Assembly: GCF_900129745.1 (NCBI RefSeq)
Contig: NZ_FQWS01000001.1
Location: 682,001 to 746,000 of the forward strand
Length of the DNA: 64,000 bases
Origin: Winogradskyella jejuensis
GTDB taxonomy: Bacteria > Bacteroidota > Bacteroidia > Flavobacteriales > Flavobacteriaceae
Direction of reading: 5' to 3'
The notes beneath the pieces were generated by a model. That model saw only the letters and a list, made by a program, of their open reading frames with translations. It was not told the origin of the DNA and made no database searches. This document shows positions 27,210 through 36,668 of the stretch, piece by piece. Each line of letters starts with the position of its first letter. Position 1 is the stretch's first letter. A program made the position numbers and the translations under genes.

Positions 27210-29378
27210 TTAATCTTTCTTCAAGGTCACTTCTACTTTTGTACCTGCATCTTCAGTATTCTGATAATCATCAATAGTAACACCGATTTTATCTTTATAC
27301 ATGTCATTAAGTATTTGTATACGCTTCTTAATGTTACTTAACCCTTTAGAATTGTGCTTCTTCTGATTTTCGGTTTTTAAAGACTTAGAGCGTTCTCTAC
27401 CAATCCCGTCGTCTATAATTGCTATGGTAATTTCATCTTCAGATTTTGGTTTTATTTCAATCTTTAAAATTCCTTTTTCAGCCTTGTAACGCAGTCCATG
27501 CCATACTGCGTTTTCTATGTAAGGCTGCAACAACATCGGCGGGATTTCGTACGCTTCAACATCTATACTTTTATCGATATCAATCACATATTCAAACTTA
27601 TCCTTAAACCTGAAATGCTCTAGCTTAGTGTATAATTCCAAAAGTTCTATTTCCTTTTCAAGCGGAATAAAATCTTCTTCACTATTCTCTAATACCGCAC
27701 GCATTAAAAATGAAAAGTCTGATAGGTATTTATTTGCTGTACGCTCATCATTTGAAGCAATAAAACTATTAACTGAGTTTAGCGCATTGAAAATAAAATG
27801 CGGATTCATCTGACTTCTCAGAGACTTTAGAGCCAATAAATTATTTGCCAAACGTTGTTGTTTTATATACTTATATGTAAAATAGGCAGCAATAAGAAAT
27901 AAAGCTAATCCACCAATTAATGAGTAAATAATAATCTGCTGGCTTTTGTTGCGCTCTTCTGTAAGTTCGTAACGACTTCTACTTAATGCCCTATCGTTTT
28001 CTAAACTGGTAATTCTATTTTGACTCTCTCTAATATTACGTGATGTTCTGGTAGCTTGAGATATTTCTTGCTGTTTTTTTAGATATAATTCATCTACAGA
28101 GGCCATAAAGGCTTCGAACTCAGTTTTTGCTTTATCATACTCTCCTAAACTCTCAAACACATCTACTTTACGCCTTTGAGCATCTTTTTTTACTTCTAAA
28201 TCACCTCTTTTATCTGCTTCTAAAATACTCTCATCTAAATACGGAATGGCTTCATCAAGCTTATTTTGAAGTATAAGGGCATTACCTATTTTATAGTTTT
28301 GCTTCTGCGGTGTTAACGGACTTTCATTAGAAATTATAGAGTCTGTTTCAATGGTTTTAACATCTTCTACGACTTGTTTTCTCAATGAAATTTCGTCATC
28401 ATAATTTTTGTTTTCATTATTAAACTCTGCTACAGTAACCTTCTCTTCTATAGCTCTTTTTTCGCCTTCACGTTTTGCCAAACGCATAGAATTATTGAAA
28501 AACTTCTTAGCTTCTACAGGATTTCCTTTAATATTATATGCCTGAGCTATTTTAGAATTTAAGTCTGTAACTTTTGGCTGAATATTATTGTTATCTGCAA
28601 CTTTAAGCCCTTTTTTATAAGTCGTTATTGCAACTGAGCTATTGTTTGCTTTAAGATGGGCATCTCCTAGTCCTTCATAGAATTCGGTTTGTTGATAATT
28701 AGACAGCGTTGTTACATCTATTTCATTGTAAGTCTTAATCCCTAAACTTGCGTTATTATTTGCCACATAGGCTTTAGCAAGCTTAAGCTTAGTCTTTCCG
28801 TCATCGACATTTTGCAAAGCAATTTTGTAATTAGCAATCGCTAAGTCATATTGCCTCAAATACATATACAGGTTTCCTAGCGTAACATAGGCTTCTGCAT
28901 TTTGAGCTTGTGATAAGCTTTTATCTAATGCATCTGCAATAAATTGAACACTACGTTCCGCATCAATTTTTAAATAGGTGTCTGCAGAGTCTATAAGCTG
29001 ATTAAAGGTTTGAATATCTCTTTTTCTAAGTTCCTTAGAACTTGGTCTTGGGTCTTGTGGTTCAACCTCTATAAGAATTCGGTCATTGCCCTTAATGGTG
29101 TAAAACCTTGTTTGAAAATCTTTGTGACTCACCATTAACTGATCACCTATTTTTACTCTTATCTTAAAATTTCCATCATATCCTGTGGTTGAATAAGACC
29201 CTCCATTGACTTGAATAGCGACTTCAGAAATAGGCTTATAGGAATACTTCTCACGTACAGAACCTCTTACAGTGAAGTAAGTATCTTGATTATCCAAAGT
29301 ACCAACCTGGCCTACAACTTCGAAAAACGATAGACTAAATATCAAGTAAAGAAAAAAAGTTTTGAACTGTATATCCAC
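27210..29378 (-). CDS. LytS-type sensor histidine kinase with TPRs and carboxypeptidase-regulatory-like domain
   Basis: A 722-residue kinase. A signal peptide (1-23) is followed by a carboxypeptidase-regulatory-like/beta-sandwich segment (about 33-107), TPR-like helical repeats (about 130-425), a coiled coil (about 430-480), one transmembrane helix (482-504) and a His_kinase domain with RSQMNPHFIFNALNS (phospho-acceptor His527), then a HATPase with DDGIGRERS. So a large periplasmic sensor part rides on a cytoplasmic kinase. It lies directly before the LytTR regulator gene and after (200 bases downstream of) the T9SS cargo/partner pair. Confidence 0.9.
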   Translation of the reverse strand: MDIQFKTFFLYLIFSLSFFEVVGQVGTLDNQDTYFTVRGSVREKYSYKPISEVAIQVNGGSYSTTGYDGNFKIRVKIGDQLMVSHKDFQTRFYTIKGNDRILIEVEPQDPRPSSKELRKRDIQTFNQLIDSADTYLKIDAERSVQFIADALDKSLSQAQNAEAYVTLGNLYMYLRQYDLAIANYKIALQNVDDGKTKLKLAKAYVANNNASLGIKTYNEIDVTTLSNYQQTEFYEGLGDAHLKANNSSVAITTYKKGLKVADNNNIQPKVTDLNSKIAQAYNIKGNPVEAKKFFNNSMRLAKREGEKRAIEEKVTVAEFNNENKNYDDEISLRKQVVEDVKTIETDSIISNESPLTPQKQNYKIGNALILQNKLDEAIPYLDESILEADKRGDLEVKKDAQRRKVDVFESLGEYDKAKTEFEAFMASVDELYLKKQQEISQATRTSRNIRESQNRITSLENDRALSRSRYELTEERNKSQQIIIYSLIGGLALFLIAAYFTYKYIKQQRLANNLLALKSLRSQMNPHFIFNALNSVNSFIASNDERTANKYLSDFSFLMRAVLENSEEDFIPLEKEIELLELYTKLEHFRFKDKFEYVIDIDKSIDVEAYEIPPMLLQPYIENAVWHGLRYKAEKGILKIEIKPKSEDEITIAIIDDGIGRERSKSLKTENQKKHNSKGLSNIKKRIQILNDMYKDKIGVTIDDYQNTEDAGTKVEVTLKKD

Positions 29379-29542
29379 GTATTAAATCCTAATTTTCAAT
29401 AAACTTACATTCTTTAATTGAGTTTAAAAAATGAAGAAACCAAGATTAAGAGCTATTAGCATATAAAATAGTAGACTTTACTAGTTGAAGACATGGTTTC
29501 ACTCATTCAAAACAGAAACACAGACATTATTGTTTTTTTATT

Positions 29543-29572
29543 AAAAAAGCCTCAACTTTAGAAGTGAGGCTT
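29543..29572 (-). terminator. Intrinsic terminator after the PorP/SprF gene
   Basis: AAGCCTCA and TGAGGCTT form an 8-base-pair stem (extended by CTT/AAG inside with one bulged A), followed on the minus strand by a run of T. It begins 7 bases after the PorP stop. The remaining gap to the kinase gene (29379-29542) holds no gene or clear promoter box that I can see. Confidence 0.82.
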
Positions 29573-29578
29573 GTACTA

Positions 29579-30589
29579 TTAGTTAATTGCAGGACAATTA
29601 CATTCATATTTTTCTCGTCTACAATTAAAGTTGTAGCCTAAAGTAATTTGATGAAATCCTCCAGTATTGAAGTTTATTGTATTTGCTTGATATGAGTACG
29701 TGTAAGCGAAAGTAAACTGATTGTAATCTACACCTATAAAAGGTGTAAAGTATTGTAGCTTTTGGCTACTTACTGTATTTCCTTCTAAAAACTGAGCACC
29801 ATCAAGACTACGTCTGTAAGATAAGCCTCCCCAAACTTTTCCAAAATCTACCTCGCGGTAAGCTTTGATATTTACATCTATAGAGGACTCCTGTGTAGCA
29901 TCTCTATACATATACATTAAAGACGGTTCGAAACTCCAATCACTTCCATATTTCTGAAAAACGTTTCCTACTGATAGTAGATATGTTCTTAAGTTATTAA
30001 ACTGAAATCCTTGCTCATTAAAATTGATTCCATCATTATTCAAAATATTTTTAGCTGTAACATGTGCATAAAAATCTAAGAAATGGTAAGACATTCCTAC
30101 ATCTATATTAAAGTTTGTAGCACTTTGCTCTATACCAGCAATAAGTTGGTCAAAATCTCCTGGCGCTAAGAAACTCGTTTCATCTAACTTATATTGAATA
30201 AAACCTGCACTTAAACCGAAAGAAATCATATTTAAATCAACTTCGTTACGAGATAATAACAAATGGTGTGCGTATGTAATATAAGCGCCTGTATTAGAAT
30301 GGAAACCATTCTCATCATTATAGACAATAGCACCTATAGCTGAGGGACCATCACCTATTCTGCTGTGAGCGCTTAAAGTTTGTAAGCTAGGTGCATCATC
30401 TACACCAAACCATTGCTGTCTTGCAGTTAATCTTACTTTGGCACAATTAGCCACACCCGCCATTGAAGGATGTATTAGATAATAGTTGTCTGTAAGGTAA
30501 TCTGAGTAAACAGGCATCCCTTCTTGGGAAAATCCTAATAAAGATAACATTCCTATTAAGGCAACTAAATATGTTTTTTGTAATCTCAT
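29579..30589 (-). CDS. PorP/SprF family type IX secretion partner protein
   Basis: A 336-residue outer-membrane protein with signal peptide (MRLQKTYLVALIGMLSLLGFSQ) and a beta-barrel-like remainder. The family landmarks are PVYSDYLTDNYYLIHPSMAGVANCAKVRLTARQQW near the start and the strand-rich end FHQITLGYNFNC. Such proteins pair with a large C-terminal-domain protein and anchor or help secrete it. Here the partner is encoded 4 bases upstream, as with SprB and SprF of Flavobacterium johnsoniae. Confidence 0.93.
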   Translation of the reverse strand: MRLQKTYLVALIGMLSLLGFSQEGMPVYSDYLTDNYYLIHPSMAGVANCAKVRLTARQQWFGVDDAPSLQTLSAHSRIGDGPSAIGAIVYNDENGFHSNTGAYITYAHHLLLSRNEVDLNMISFGLSAGFIQYKLDETSFLAPGDFDQLIAGIEQSATNFNIDVGMSYHFLDFYAHVTAKNILNNDGINFNEQGFQFNNLRTYLLSVGNVFQKYGSDWSFEPSLMYMYRDATQESSIDVNIKAYREVDFGKVWGGLSYRRSLDGAQFLEGNTVSSQKLQYFTPFIGVDYNQFTFAYTYSYQANTINFNTGGFHQITLGYNFNCRREKYECNCPAIN

Positions 30590-30593
30590 AAGT

Positions 30594-33500
30594 TTATCGT
30601 TTCAATGTAAAATGGGCTCGTTGCTGTTTTAATTCATTTGTTAATGGCTCAACATACTCTACTGTAAACCAATAGTCGTCTGTTGGCATTTTATTGCCTT
30701 GATAGGTGCCATCCCATCCTGGGCTTGTAGGACTTAACTGTTTCATCAGTTTTCCGTAACGGTCAAATATATAAATTTTTGCACTAGGTTGTGTGTCTAT
30801 TCCTACGATGTTCCATGTATCATTACTGCCATCTCCATTTGGTGTGAAAAATAATGGATAATCTATGACTAAAACCGTATCAGAACCTATACCACAGCCA
30901 TTAATATCTCTAGCATATACAGTATGATTCCCTGGAGCCACATTTTCGAACGTCCCATTGTCTTGCCATGGCCCGAGGTCTAGACTATATTCAAAATCTC
31001 CTACATTGGTTGTTGTAGCTTCAATGGTATGATTTCCTGCAAAGGCTTGTGATGTTACCTCAGCCACTACAACTGGCAATTCGCTTTCAAGTACAATAGC
31101 TTCATCCATGTTAGTACAACGCGTTAATGTAGAAGTTGTTATATCCGTAACTAATACACTATATGTTCCGCCCTGAGTTGGGATGAGGGTTGAGCCGGTT
31201 TCAGTAGGTAAAACCGCACCATCAAGACTCCACTCAAAACTATAATCAGTAGCAGATAAACCTGTATCTAAAACTGGAGGAACTGGCACAACTTCAGAAC
31301 CGTTTGTAGTTATACACAAGATATATAATTCATCTAAATCAAATTCTGGGAGTGGATTAACTCTCAGCGGTATAGGTTGAACCTCAAAACATAGGTCTGG
31401 TGATATATTGTTACTCACTCTTACCCAAATGGTCTGTGGATTAGTTAAGTTTTCGTATAAGAATGGTAGAGGCGATTGATTATCACGTGCGTCCTCTTCT
31501 GAAAAATGATAAGTAATTGTATAATCCGCAGGGTCTTGACCATCTAGTATTTCATCTTGTAAAAGGGCTAAATTAAACTGAGCCACACCATCATTCTCAA
31601 TATTATCGTCACAAAGCTCAAAATCTAAAGGCTCTCCATCTGGATTAGCCTGAGCACCTTCAAAAACATCTAAAAAGAACGAGCCTGTACTATTAGAACA
31701 CCCTGTAGTGGTATTTGTTATTGCAAAGAAAATCTCTTGAGGGTCTACTGTATTGGTAAATAAATCTGGCTGCGGATTGGCTAAATTATCTGCATCTAAT
31801 TGGTTTATGTGAAACGTTACATTAAACATAGCTGGGTCTTGCCCGTTTAAAATTTCATCTCGTTTGTCTCCTAAATTAAAGTCAAAGATAAAGTCTGTAT
31901 TCACCTCGCACTCTTCTAAAGGTGTGACTGCTATTACTTCTGGTAACGGATTTACAGTAATATCAAAATCTACAATAGCAAAACAACCTGTAACTGTATC
32001 TACAACCCTTATATAAATAGTTTCGTTTGTATTAACATTATTATAAGCTGCTGGCGTTGTTATTTCATTGGCTAATACGTTATTAAGCGCATCGTTATAA
32101 TCTGTAAAGTATGTTGCTGAAAGATTGGGTTGACCATCAAAAATAAAGGCTTCATTTTGTGTTAAATCAAACTCTTCAGAAAGGTCTCCGATGGTTACAT
32201 CGTCACAGAGTACCATGTCAACTGATTCTGTATCTGTCCTAGGCGTTGGATTAGTAGTTCTCAATTCAAAATCACCAATAAATTGACATTCCTCATTTGC
32301 ATCATTTTCTACCCTGTAGAAAATAGTTTGTGTAAATGGAAATGCAGTGTTAATATGATTTGAAGGGTCTGGAATAGCATTTAGCTCACCCAAAGCGTCA
32401 GTAACTGACTCGTAATATGTAACATTAACGTTTTGACCTACCGGGAATAATGCTTCGATTAAGCCTGTTGCCGAACTAAAATCGAATACGGTGATTCCAT
32501 CAGTAATATTATCATCAACACGTGTATCATCACATTCTTCAAAAGGTGGAATTACAAATCCAGGTGGTGTTTGGCTAGTATCTACATATAAATTGAGCTG
32601 TGCTATTCTAAAACAGCTTGTATTATTCTCTACACGAACATATAAAATATCTGGAGCTGCTGAAGCATCTGTATTTGGATAAGCCAACTCATTAGTTATA
32701 GGATTTATCTGGTTTTCCGCATCTGTCATAGATATATAATAGGTAAAAGTCTCGGCAGCAAAGTTGCTAGAAATTTCATCATTTGCCTCTGTAAGGTTAA
32801 AGAATGATAAACCATCTGCAGTATTATCATCACATTGTCTTATGTCTACACTTGCAGTTATTACAGGTAGCGCATCAACTTGCAATGTAACTTCTGAAGT
32901 CGCAAAGCAGTCGATATTACTATTGTTTTGCACTCTTGCATAGATAACCTGTGAATTTGCCGTCGTATTTGTGTACAGGTTTGGTAATGGATTTAGGCCC
33001 ATCATAGCATCTGTATCACTAATATGATAGCTAACTGAAAATTGTGTTGGGTCTTGTATTCCTAACACCTCTAAATCTCGTGTAGATAAGTTAAACTCAA
33101 CTCTACCATTGGTATCATCGCCATCATCAGCACTATCACAAAGGGGATATATTACATTCTCTGCAGTAACCGAAGTAAACACCTCTAGTTCAAACATATC
33201 AGTAACAACACATTGCTCTGTAGTAATATCATCAATACGAATATAAATCATCTCACCATCTGTACCATTGTAGTTCGTAAGGTTGGATATAGGATTAGCT
33301 CCCGTATCTGCATCTGCTTGAGAGTTATGATAGGTAATGGCAAACTCCGCATCACTCTGTGAACCAAATACAATTGGTGTGTTTTGCGCTAAATTAAATA
33401 CATCGACGCCAGATGTACTACAGCCCGCTAAGTCTATAGCAGGCGAAACTATTCTTGGACTATTTCTAAACTCTACCAAGATAGAGTCTGAAGTAGAACA

Positions 33501-35210
33501 ACCTGGGGCAAACTCCACATCTACACTGTAAGTCCCAGCTTCTGTAACTGTAAGCGTTGGCCCATCTCCTGCACCAGCGATTGGCATCCCATTAAAATAC
33601 CAAGTATGTGTAGCGTCTGGTGCTTGGGTATCTAAGGTCACGTCTTCTAAAACACCACAGGGTGCAGTACCCGCTGCTAAAGTGATATCATCTCCTAAAT
33701 CACCACCAAGATTAAAACTACCTGCTTCTATAAATATGGCTGAATCAAATGTTGCATCCGCAGCACCTAAAAATCCATCTGCCACTACTAATTTTATTTC
33801 GTATGTAACGTTAGGTATAACTGTTGCGGTCGCAGTTAAGACTTCTGTTCTTCCAAAATAGTTTGTTGCACCTAAATTTTCTCCAGCAAAAAACATAGGA
33901 TTCATTGAGCAAGAAGGTTCGTTAGTTATATTGGTAACAGATACTGGCGTAATTCCGTCGGGTAAAACCGCCAGGTTTTGATATGGAGCTCCACTACCTA
34001 CAACGCGAAGTAAGAAAGCAAAAACATCAGAATACTGGCATTCAAAGTTACCAATATATTCTTCTGACGCCATAACATACCTAAAACTGATATTATCTGT
34101 GGTTGGAGTAAAATCAAATTTTATAAAATTAGCATCAACATTATTTGGTAGACCTAAATTTGTAATATCTATATCACTACCAAAACCATTGTCTTGACTT
34201 GGATCCGCTCCAGGGCCTGGTGGAATAAATGTATTTCCTCCTCCGAATGCGTTACCATTAGTAATTACAATACCTTCGTCGAAAGGAAAATCAGTTCCGC
34301 CTCTAGTAAAATATCCATAACTTTTAGATGTTATATCTGCTGGACCACCGAATACTTGAGACTGGAAATTACTAACGGCAGAACAACCACCAGTAACCAA
34401 TACATTTTCTATAAGCTCACTTGGTAAAAAATAAGATTCTGGAAATGCTGCATTATTTATGGTTACAAACGGCGGTGCAACCACAACTGTTATAGTTACA
34501 GTATCAGAGCACCCTAAAGGGTTATCGTCAGAAGCTGTAAATGTTACATTATATGTACCAGAAGTATTAAACTGATGGGACGTATTTAAGGTATTGGCTG
34601 TACCACCTGTGCCAAAATCCCATAAATAGGTAGCATTAGCTCCAGTATCGGAAAAAGTAGCACTAACATTAAAACTTACTGTTTGACTAGGTAAAATTTC
34701 TATTTGGTTGGTTACTGTATTAATAGCTGGCGTAGTACTATCTATCATTGCCGTAATTGTCTGACAAGGCGCAGCACATTCTATAGTAGCTTCCCAACCT
34801 ATCGTATTACCAAAACCGTTAGAGGAGAAACTAACCGTTAAACACCCTGAAGGATGTGTAGATGACACTCTTCCTGGACTTACAGTGCCCGAATAATTAT
34901 TAATTACTGGTGATGCTGTACTATCTCCGTCGTAAATGGTTAGGATATCAGAACCTGCTTGTGTACTAAATCTAGTAAAGTCTAAAATAATGACTTCTCC
35001 AGGTGTAGTGGGACAGATGGTAATTGTGAAATTTTCGTTAGAGCCATAACTTCCAAACTCCCCTCCAGTATCGAAGAAACGATCTGGAGCACAACGATTA
35101 AACGTACCATTTTGCATGATTAAGTCTTGAGCAGAAGTTGCGATAGACACAAATACAAAACCTATAAAAACTAAGGTTTTTACAAAACGACTTGAGTAAT
35201 TTTTCTTCAT
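30594..35210 (-). CDS. Giant T9SS type B surface protein (CUB, PKD, choice-of-anchor L, tandem repeats)
   Basis: A ~1,538-residue secreted protein. Order: signal peptide; CUB-like domain (about 40-150, NFTITICPTTPGEVIILDF); PKD-type domain (about 165-250, YLWDFGTGG); choice-of-anchor L domain (about 255-510, GYFTRGGTDFPFDEGIVITNG); Ig-like domain (about 515-585); seven ~100-residue repeats (about 588-1290); a final Ig-like part; C-terminal gliding-type sorting domain beginning FFTPNGDGSNDTWNI (TIGR04131 type), which is the T9SS type B signal. Start: the ATG at 35210 (MKKNYSSRF) gives the best signal peptide, though the frame opens at 35231. The sorting domain is expected to send it through the T9SS; the PorP/SprF gene is next. 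Confidence 0.9.
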   Translation of the reverse strand: MKKNYSSRFVKTLVFIGFVFVSIATSAQDLIMQNGTFNRCAPDRFFDTGGEFGSYGSNENFTITICPTTPGEVIILDFTRFSTQAGSDILTIYDGDSTASPVINNYSGTVSPGRVSSTHPSGCLTVSFSSNGFGNTIGWEATIECAAPCQTITAMIDSTTPAINTVTNQIEILPSQTVSFNVSATFSDTGANATYLWDFGTGGTANTLNTSHQFNTSGTYNVTFTASDDNPLGCSDTVTITVVVAPPFVTINNAAFPESYFLPSELIENVLVTGGCSAVSNFQSQVFGGPADITSKSYGYFTRGGTDFPFDEGIVITNGNAFGGGNTFIPPGPGADPSQDNGFGSDIDITNLGLPNNVDANFIKFDFTPTTDNISFRYVMASEEYIGNFECQYSDVFAFLLRVVGSGAPYQNLAVLPDGITPVSVTNITNEPSCSMNPMFFAGENLGATNYFGRTEVLTATATVIPNVTYEIKLVVADGFLGAADATFDSAIFIEAGSFNLGGDLGDDITLAAGTAPCGVLEDVTLDTQAPDATHTWYFNGMPIAGAGDGPTLTVTEAGTYSVDVEFAPGCSTSDSILVEFRNSPRIVSPAIDLAGCSTSGVDVFNLAQNTPIVFGSQSDAEFAITYHNSQADADTGANPISNLTNYNGTDGEMIYIRIDDITTEQCVVTDMFELEVFTSVTAENVIYPLCDSADDGDDTNGRVEFNLSTRDLEVLGIQDPTQFSVSYHISDTDAMMGLNPLPNLYTNTTANSQVIYARVQNNSNIDCFATSEVTLQVDALPVITASVDIRQCDDNTADGLSFFNLTEANDEISSNFAAETFTYYISMTDAENQINPITNELAYPNTDASAAPDILYVRVENNTSCFRIAQLNLYVDTSQTPPGFVIPPFEECDDTRVDDNITDGITVFDFSSATGLIEALFPVGQNVNVTYYESVTDALGELNAIPDPSNHINTAFPFTQTIFYRVENDANEECQFIGDFELRTTNPTPRTDTESVDMVLCDDVTIGDLSEEFDLTQNEAFIFDGQPNLSATYFTDYNDALNNVLANEITTPAAYNNVNTNETIYIRVVDTVTGCFAIVDFDITVNPLPEVIAVTPLEECEVNTDFIFDFNLGDKRDEILNGQDPAMFNVTFHINQLDADNLANPQPDLFTNTVDPQEIFFAITNTTTGCSNSTGSFFLDVFEGAQANPDGEPLDFELCDDNIENDGVAQFNLALLQDEILDGQDPADYTITYHFSEEDARDNQSPLPFLYENLTNPQTIWVRVSNNISPDLCFEVQPIPLRVNPLPEFDLDELYILCITTNGSEVVPVPPVLDTGLSATDYSFEWSLDGAVLPTETGSTLIPTQGGTYSVLVTDITTSTLTRCTNMDEAIVLESELPVVVAEVTSQAFAGNHTIEATTTNVGDFEYSLDLGPWQDNGTFENVAPGNHTVYARDINGCGIGSDTVLVIDYPLFFTPNGDGSNDTWNIVGIDTQPSAKIYIFDRYGKLMKQLSPTSPGWDGTYQGNKMPTDDYWFTVEYVEPLTNELKQQRAHFTLKR
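31360..33470 (-). repeat. Seven tandem ~100-residue protein repeats within the surface protein
   Basis: Each unit carries a CDD or C-acidic start, a D-G-x-x-x-F-N-L strand, YHxSxxDA, N-P-x-P/L and TNTxNPQTIYVRVxN, then CFxxxxFxLxV. I count seven copies. The DNA copies have diverged, so they are ancient, but the number of units could vary between strains. Confidence 0.75.
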
Positions 35211-35216
35211 CATTAT

Positions 35217-35237
35217 AACCCATATTTTCAATGGGTT
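35217..35237 (-). promoter_or_regulatory. Hairpin in the leader of the surface-protein mRNA
   Basis: AACCCAT and ATGGGTT form a perfect 7-base-pair stem with a 7-base loop, 7-27 bases before the preferred ATG at 35210. It could hide or expose the start of translation, or be a regulator site. The alternative ATG at 35231 would put it inside the coding region. Confidence 0.4.
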
Positions 35238-35358
35238 CGAAATTTAAGGATTTTATACGACTTGATAAGTTAAAATTGTTAAGTAATACCGTTTATCAGA
35301 TTAAGTAACAAAGGCTAAAACTTTAGTTAAACAGATAACGTTTCATTTTCTGTTTTCA

Positions 35359-35366
35359 TATTTTTG
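35359..35366 (+). promoter_or_regulatory. -7 promoter box (TATTTTTG) for the NifU-like gene
   Basis: TATTTTTG matches TAnnTTTG, 12 bases before the ATG at 35378, so the leader would be very short. No matching TTG is seen at -33. Confidence 0.5.
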
Positions 35367-35377
35367 CAAAAAAAAGA

Positions 35378-36280
35378 ATGATTCCTACAGAAATAACAAT
35401 ACAAACCACATCTAACGATGCTATTATAAAGTTTGAAGCTGACCGTTTTGTCACCCAACACAACAGCTATGAGTTTAAAAATATTGATGAAGCCTCAAAT
35501 TCGCCCCTAGCTCAACAATTATTCTACTTACCGTTTGTAAAAAAAGTATATATCGCTTCTAATTTTATAGCTATTGAGCGTTATAATATTGTAGAATGGG
35601 CAGATGTGCAAGACGAGGTTGCCGAGCAAATTAAAGCTTACCTTAATTCTGATGCACCAGTAATTAAAGAAGAAATAGCCCAACCTAAAAACGCCGTCAC
35701 TGTTTATGCAGAAAGCACACCAAACCCAAGTGTATTAAAGTTTGTATGCAATAAAGCATTGGTTGGTCAGATTTGTGAATTCTCTTCTATTGATGAGGCT
35801 AAAGATGCACCAATGGCTACTGAATTGTTTCAGTTTCCGTTTGTAAAACGAATTTTTATGGATAAAAACTACATCTCCATTACCAAATACGATGTTGCGG
35901 AGTGGGATGATATTACGACCCCGATAAGAGAATTTATAAAATCTTATGTGGAAGAAGGAAAGCCTGTTTTATCAAAACCTATTTCCCAACAGAAAGAGGT
36001 ACAAGAGCAGAAAACAGAGACTAGCTTTGAAAAACTTGATGACACCTCTAAAAACATTGTAAACATATTAGAAGAATATATAAAACCAGCTGTTGCTAGT
36101 GATGGCGGTAACATTGAGTTTATATCATACGACGACACTTCTAAAAAAGTAGAAGTACTGCTTCAAGGTGCTTGCAGTGGTTGTCCTTCATCTACATTTA
36201 CGCTTAAAAACGGCATTGAAAATATGCTAAAAGAAATGTTAAATGACCAAAATATATCTGTTACTGCGGTAAATGGTTAA
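35378..36280 (+). CDS. NifU-like iron-sulfur scaffold with two Nfu N-terminal domains
   Basis: A 300-residue protein with three parts. Two Nfu_N (Scaffold protein Nfu/NifU N-terminal) domains in tandem (about 5-90 and 105-190) share the pattern TPNPSVLKFVC... and PLAQQLFYLPFVKKVYI / PMATELFQFPFVKRIFM. A C-terminal NifU domain (about 215-300) has the CxxC cluster-binding pair C266-x-x-C269 in GACSGCPSSTF. It carries and hands over Fe-S clusters in the cytoplasm. The first Nfu_N lacks the cysteine-containing VC, so the copies differ. Confidence 0.93.
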   Translation: MIPTEITIQTTSNDAIIKFEADRFVTQHNSYEFKNIDEASNSPLAQQLFYLPFVKKVYIASNFIAIERYNIVEWADVQDEVAEQIKAYLNSDAPVIKEEIAQPKNAVTVYAESTPNPSVLKFVCNKALVGQICEFSSIDEAKDAPMATELFQFPFVKRIFMDKNYISITKYDVAEWDDITTPIREFIKSYVEEGKPVLSKPISQQKEVQEQKTETSFEKLDDTSKNIVNILEEYIKPAVASDGGNIEFISYDDTSKKVEVLLQGACSGCPSSTFTLKNGIENMLKEMLNDQNISVTAVNG

Positions 36281-36292
36281 ATTCTAATTTCT

Positions 36293-36300
36293 TAACTTTG
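36293..36300 (+). promoter_or_regulatory. -7 promoter box (TAACTTTG) for the dodecin gene
   Basis: TAACTTTG matches TAnnTTTG, 35 bases before the dodecin ATG at 36336. It begins 13 bases after the NifU-like stop, so dodecin may be expressed on its own. Confidence 0.5.
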
Positions 36301-36335
36301 AGATAAACAGTATTAATCTTAAAAAAGTGAAGAAA

Positions 36336-36536
36336 ATGGCAGTTTTAAAAGTTATCGAAGTCTTATCTAATTCGGAAAAAAGTTGGGAAGACGCCACAAA
36401 AAAAGCAGTAAAGGAAGCTTCAAAAAGTGTAAAGAATATTCGCTCTGTTTATGTCCAAGACCAAAGTGCTATCGTAAATGATGGTGAGGTTGTGGAATTT
36501 AGAGTTAATGTAAAATTAACTTTTGAAGTTAAGTAA
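36336..36536 (+). CDS. Dodecin (small flavin-binding storage protein)
   Basis: A 66-residue protein matching the dodecin family from its first residues: MAVLKVIEVLSNSEKSWEDATKKAVKEASKSV, then VYVQDQSAIV and a VEFRVNVKLTFEV end strand. Dodecins assemble as dodecamers that bind and store flavins. A GTG at 36327 is in frame, but the family start is the ATG at 36336. Confidence 0.9.
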   Translation: MAVLKVIEVLSNSEKSWEDATKKAVKEASKSVKNIRSVYVQDQSAIVNDGEVVEFRVNVKLTFEVK

Positions 36537-36668
36537 CCACACCTTGGCATCATTTTTGTTAATGTTTTATTAAATCTACAAAAAATGATATGCACTAATT
36601 ATTAAAATGCGTTGATTTGACCTTTAAGATTTAAAAAGTAAAAATATTAACACATAAAAATATCAACT

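Noticed and set aside
36537..36668. Small RNA or riboswitch in the gap before the secreted protein
   Set aside because: The only structure I see is an imperfect AT-rich inverted repeat, with no conserved core.
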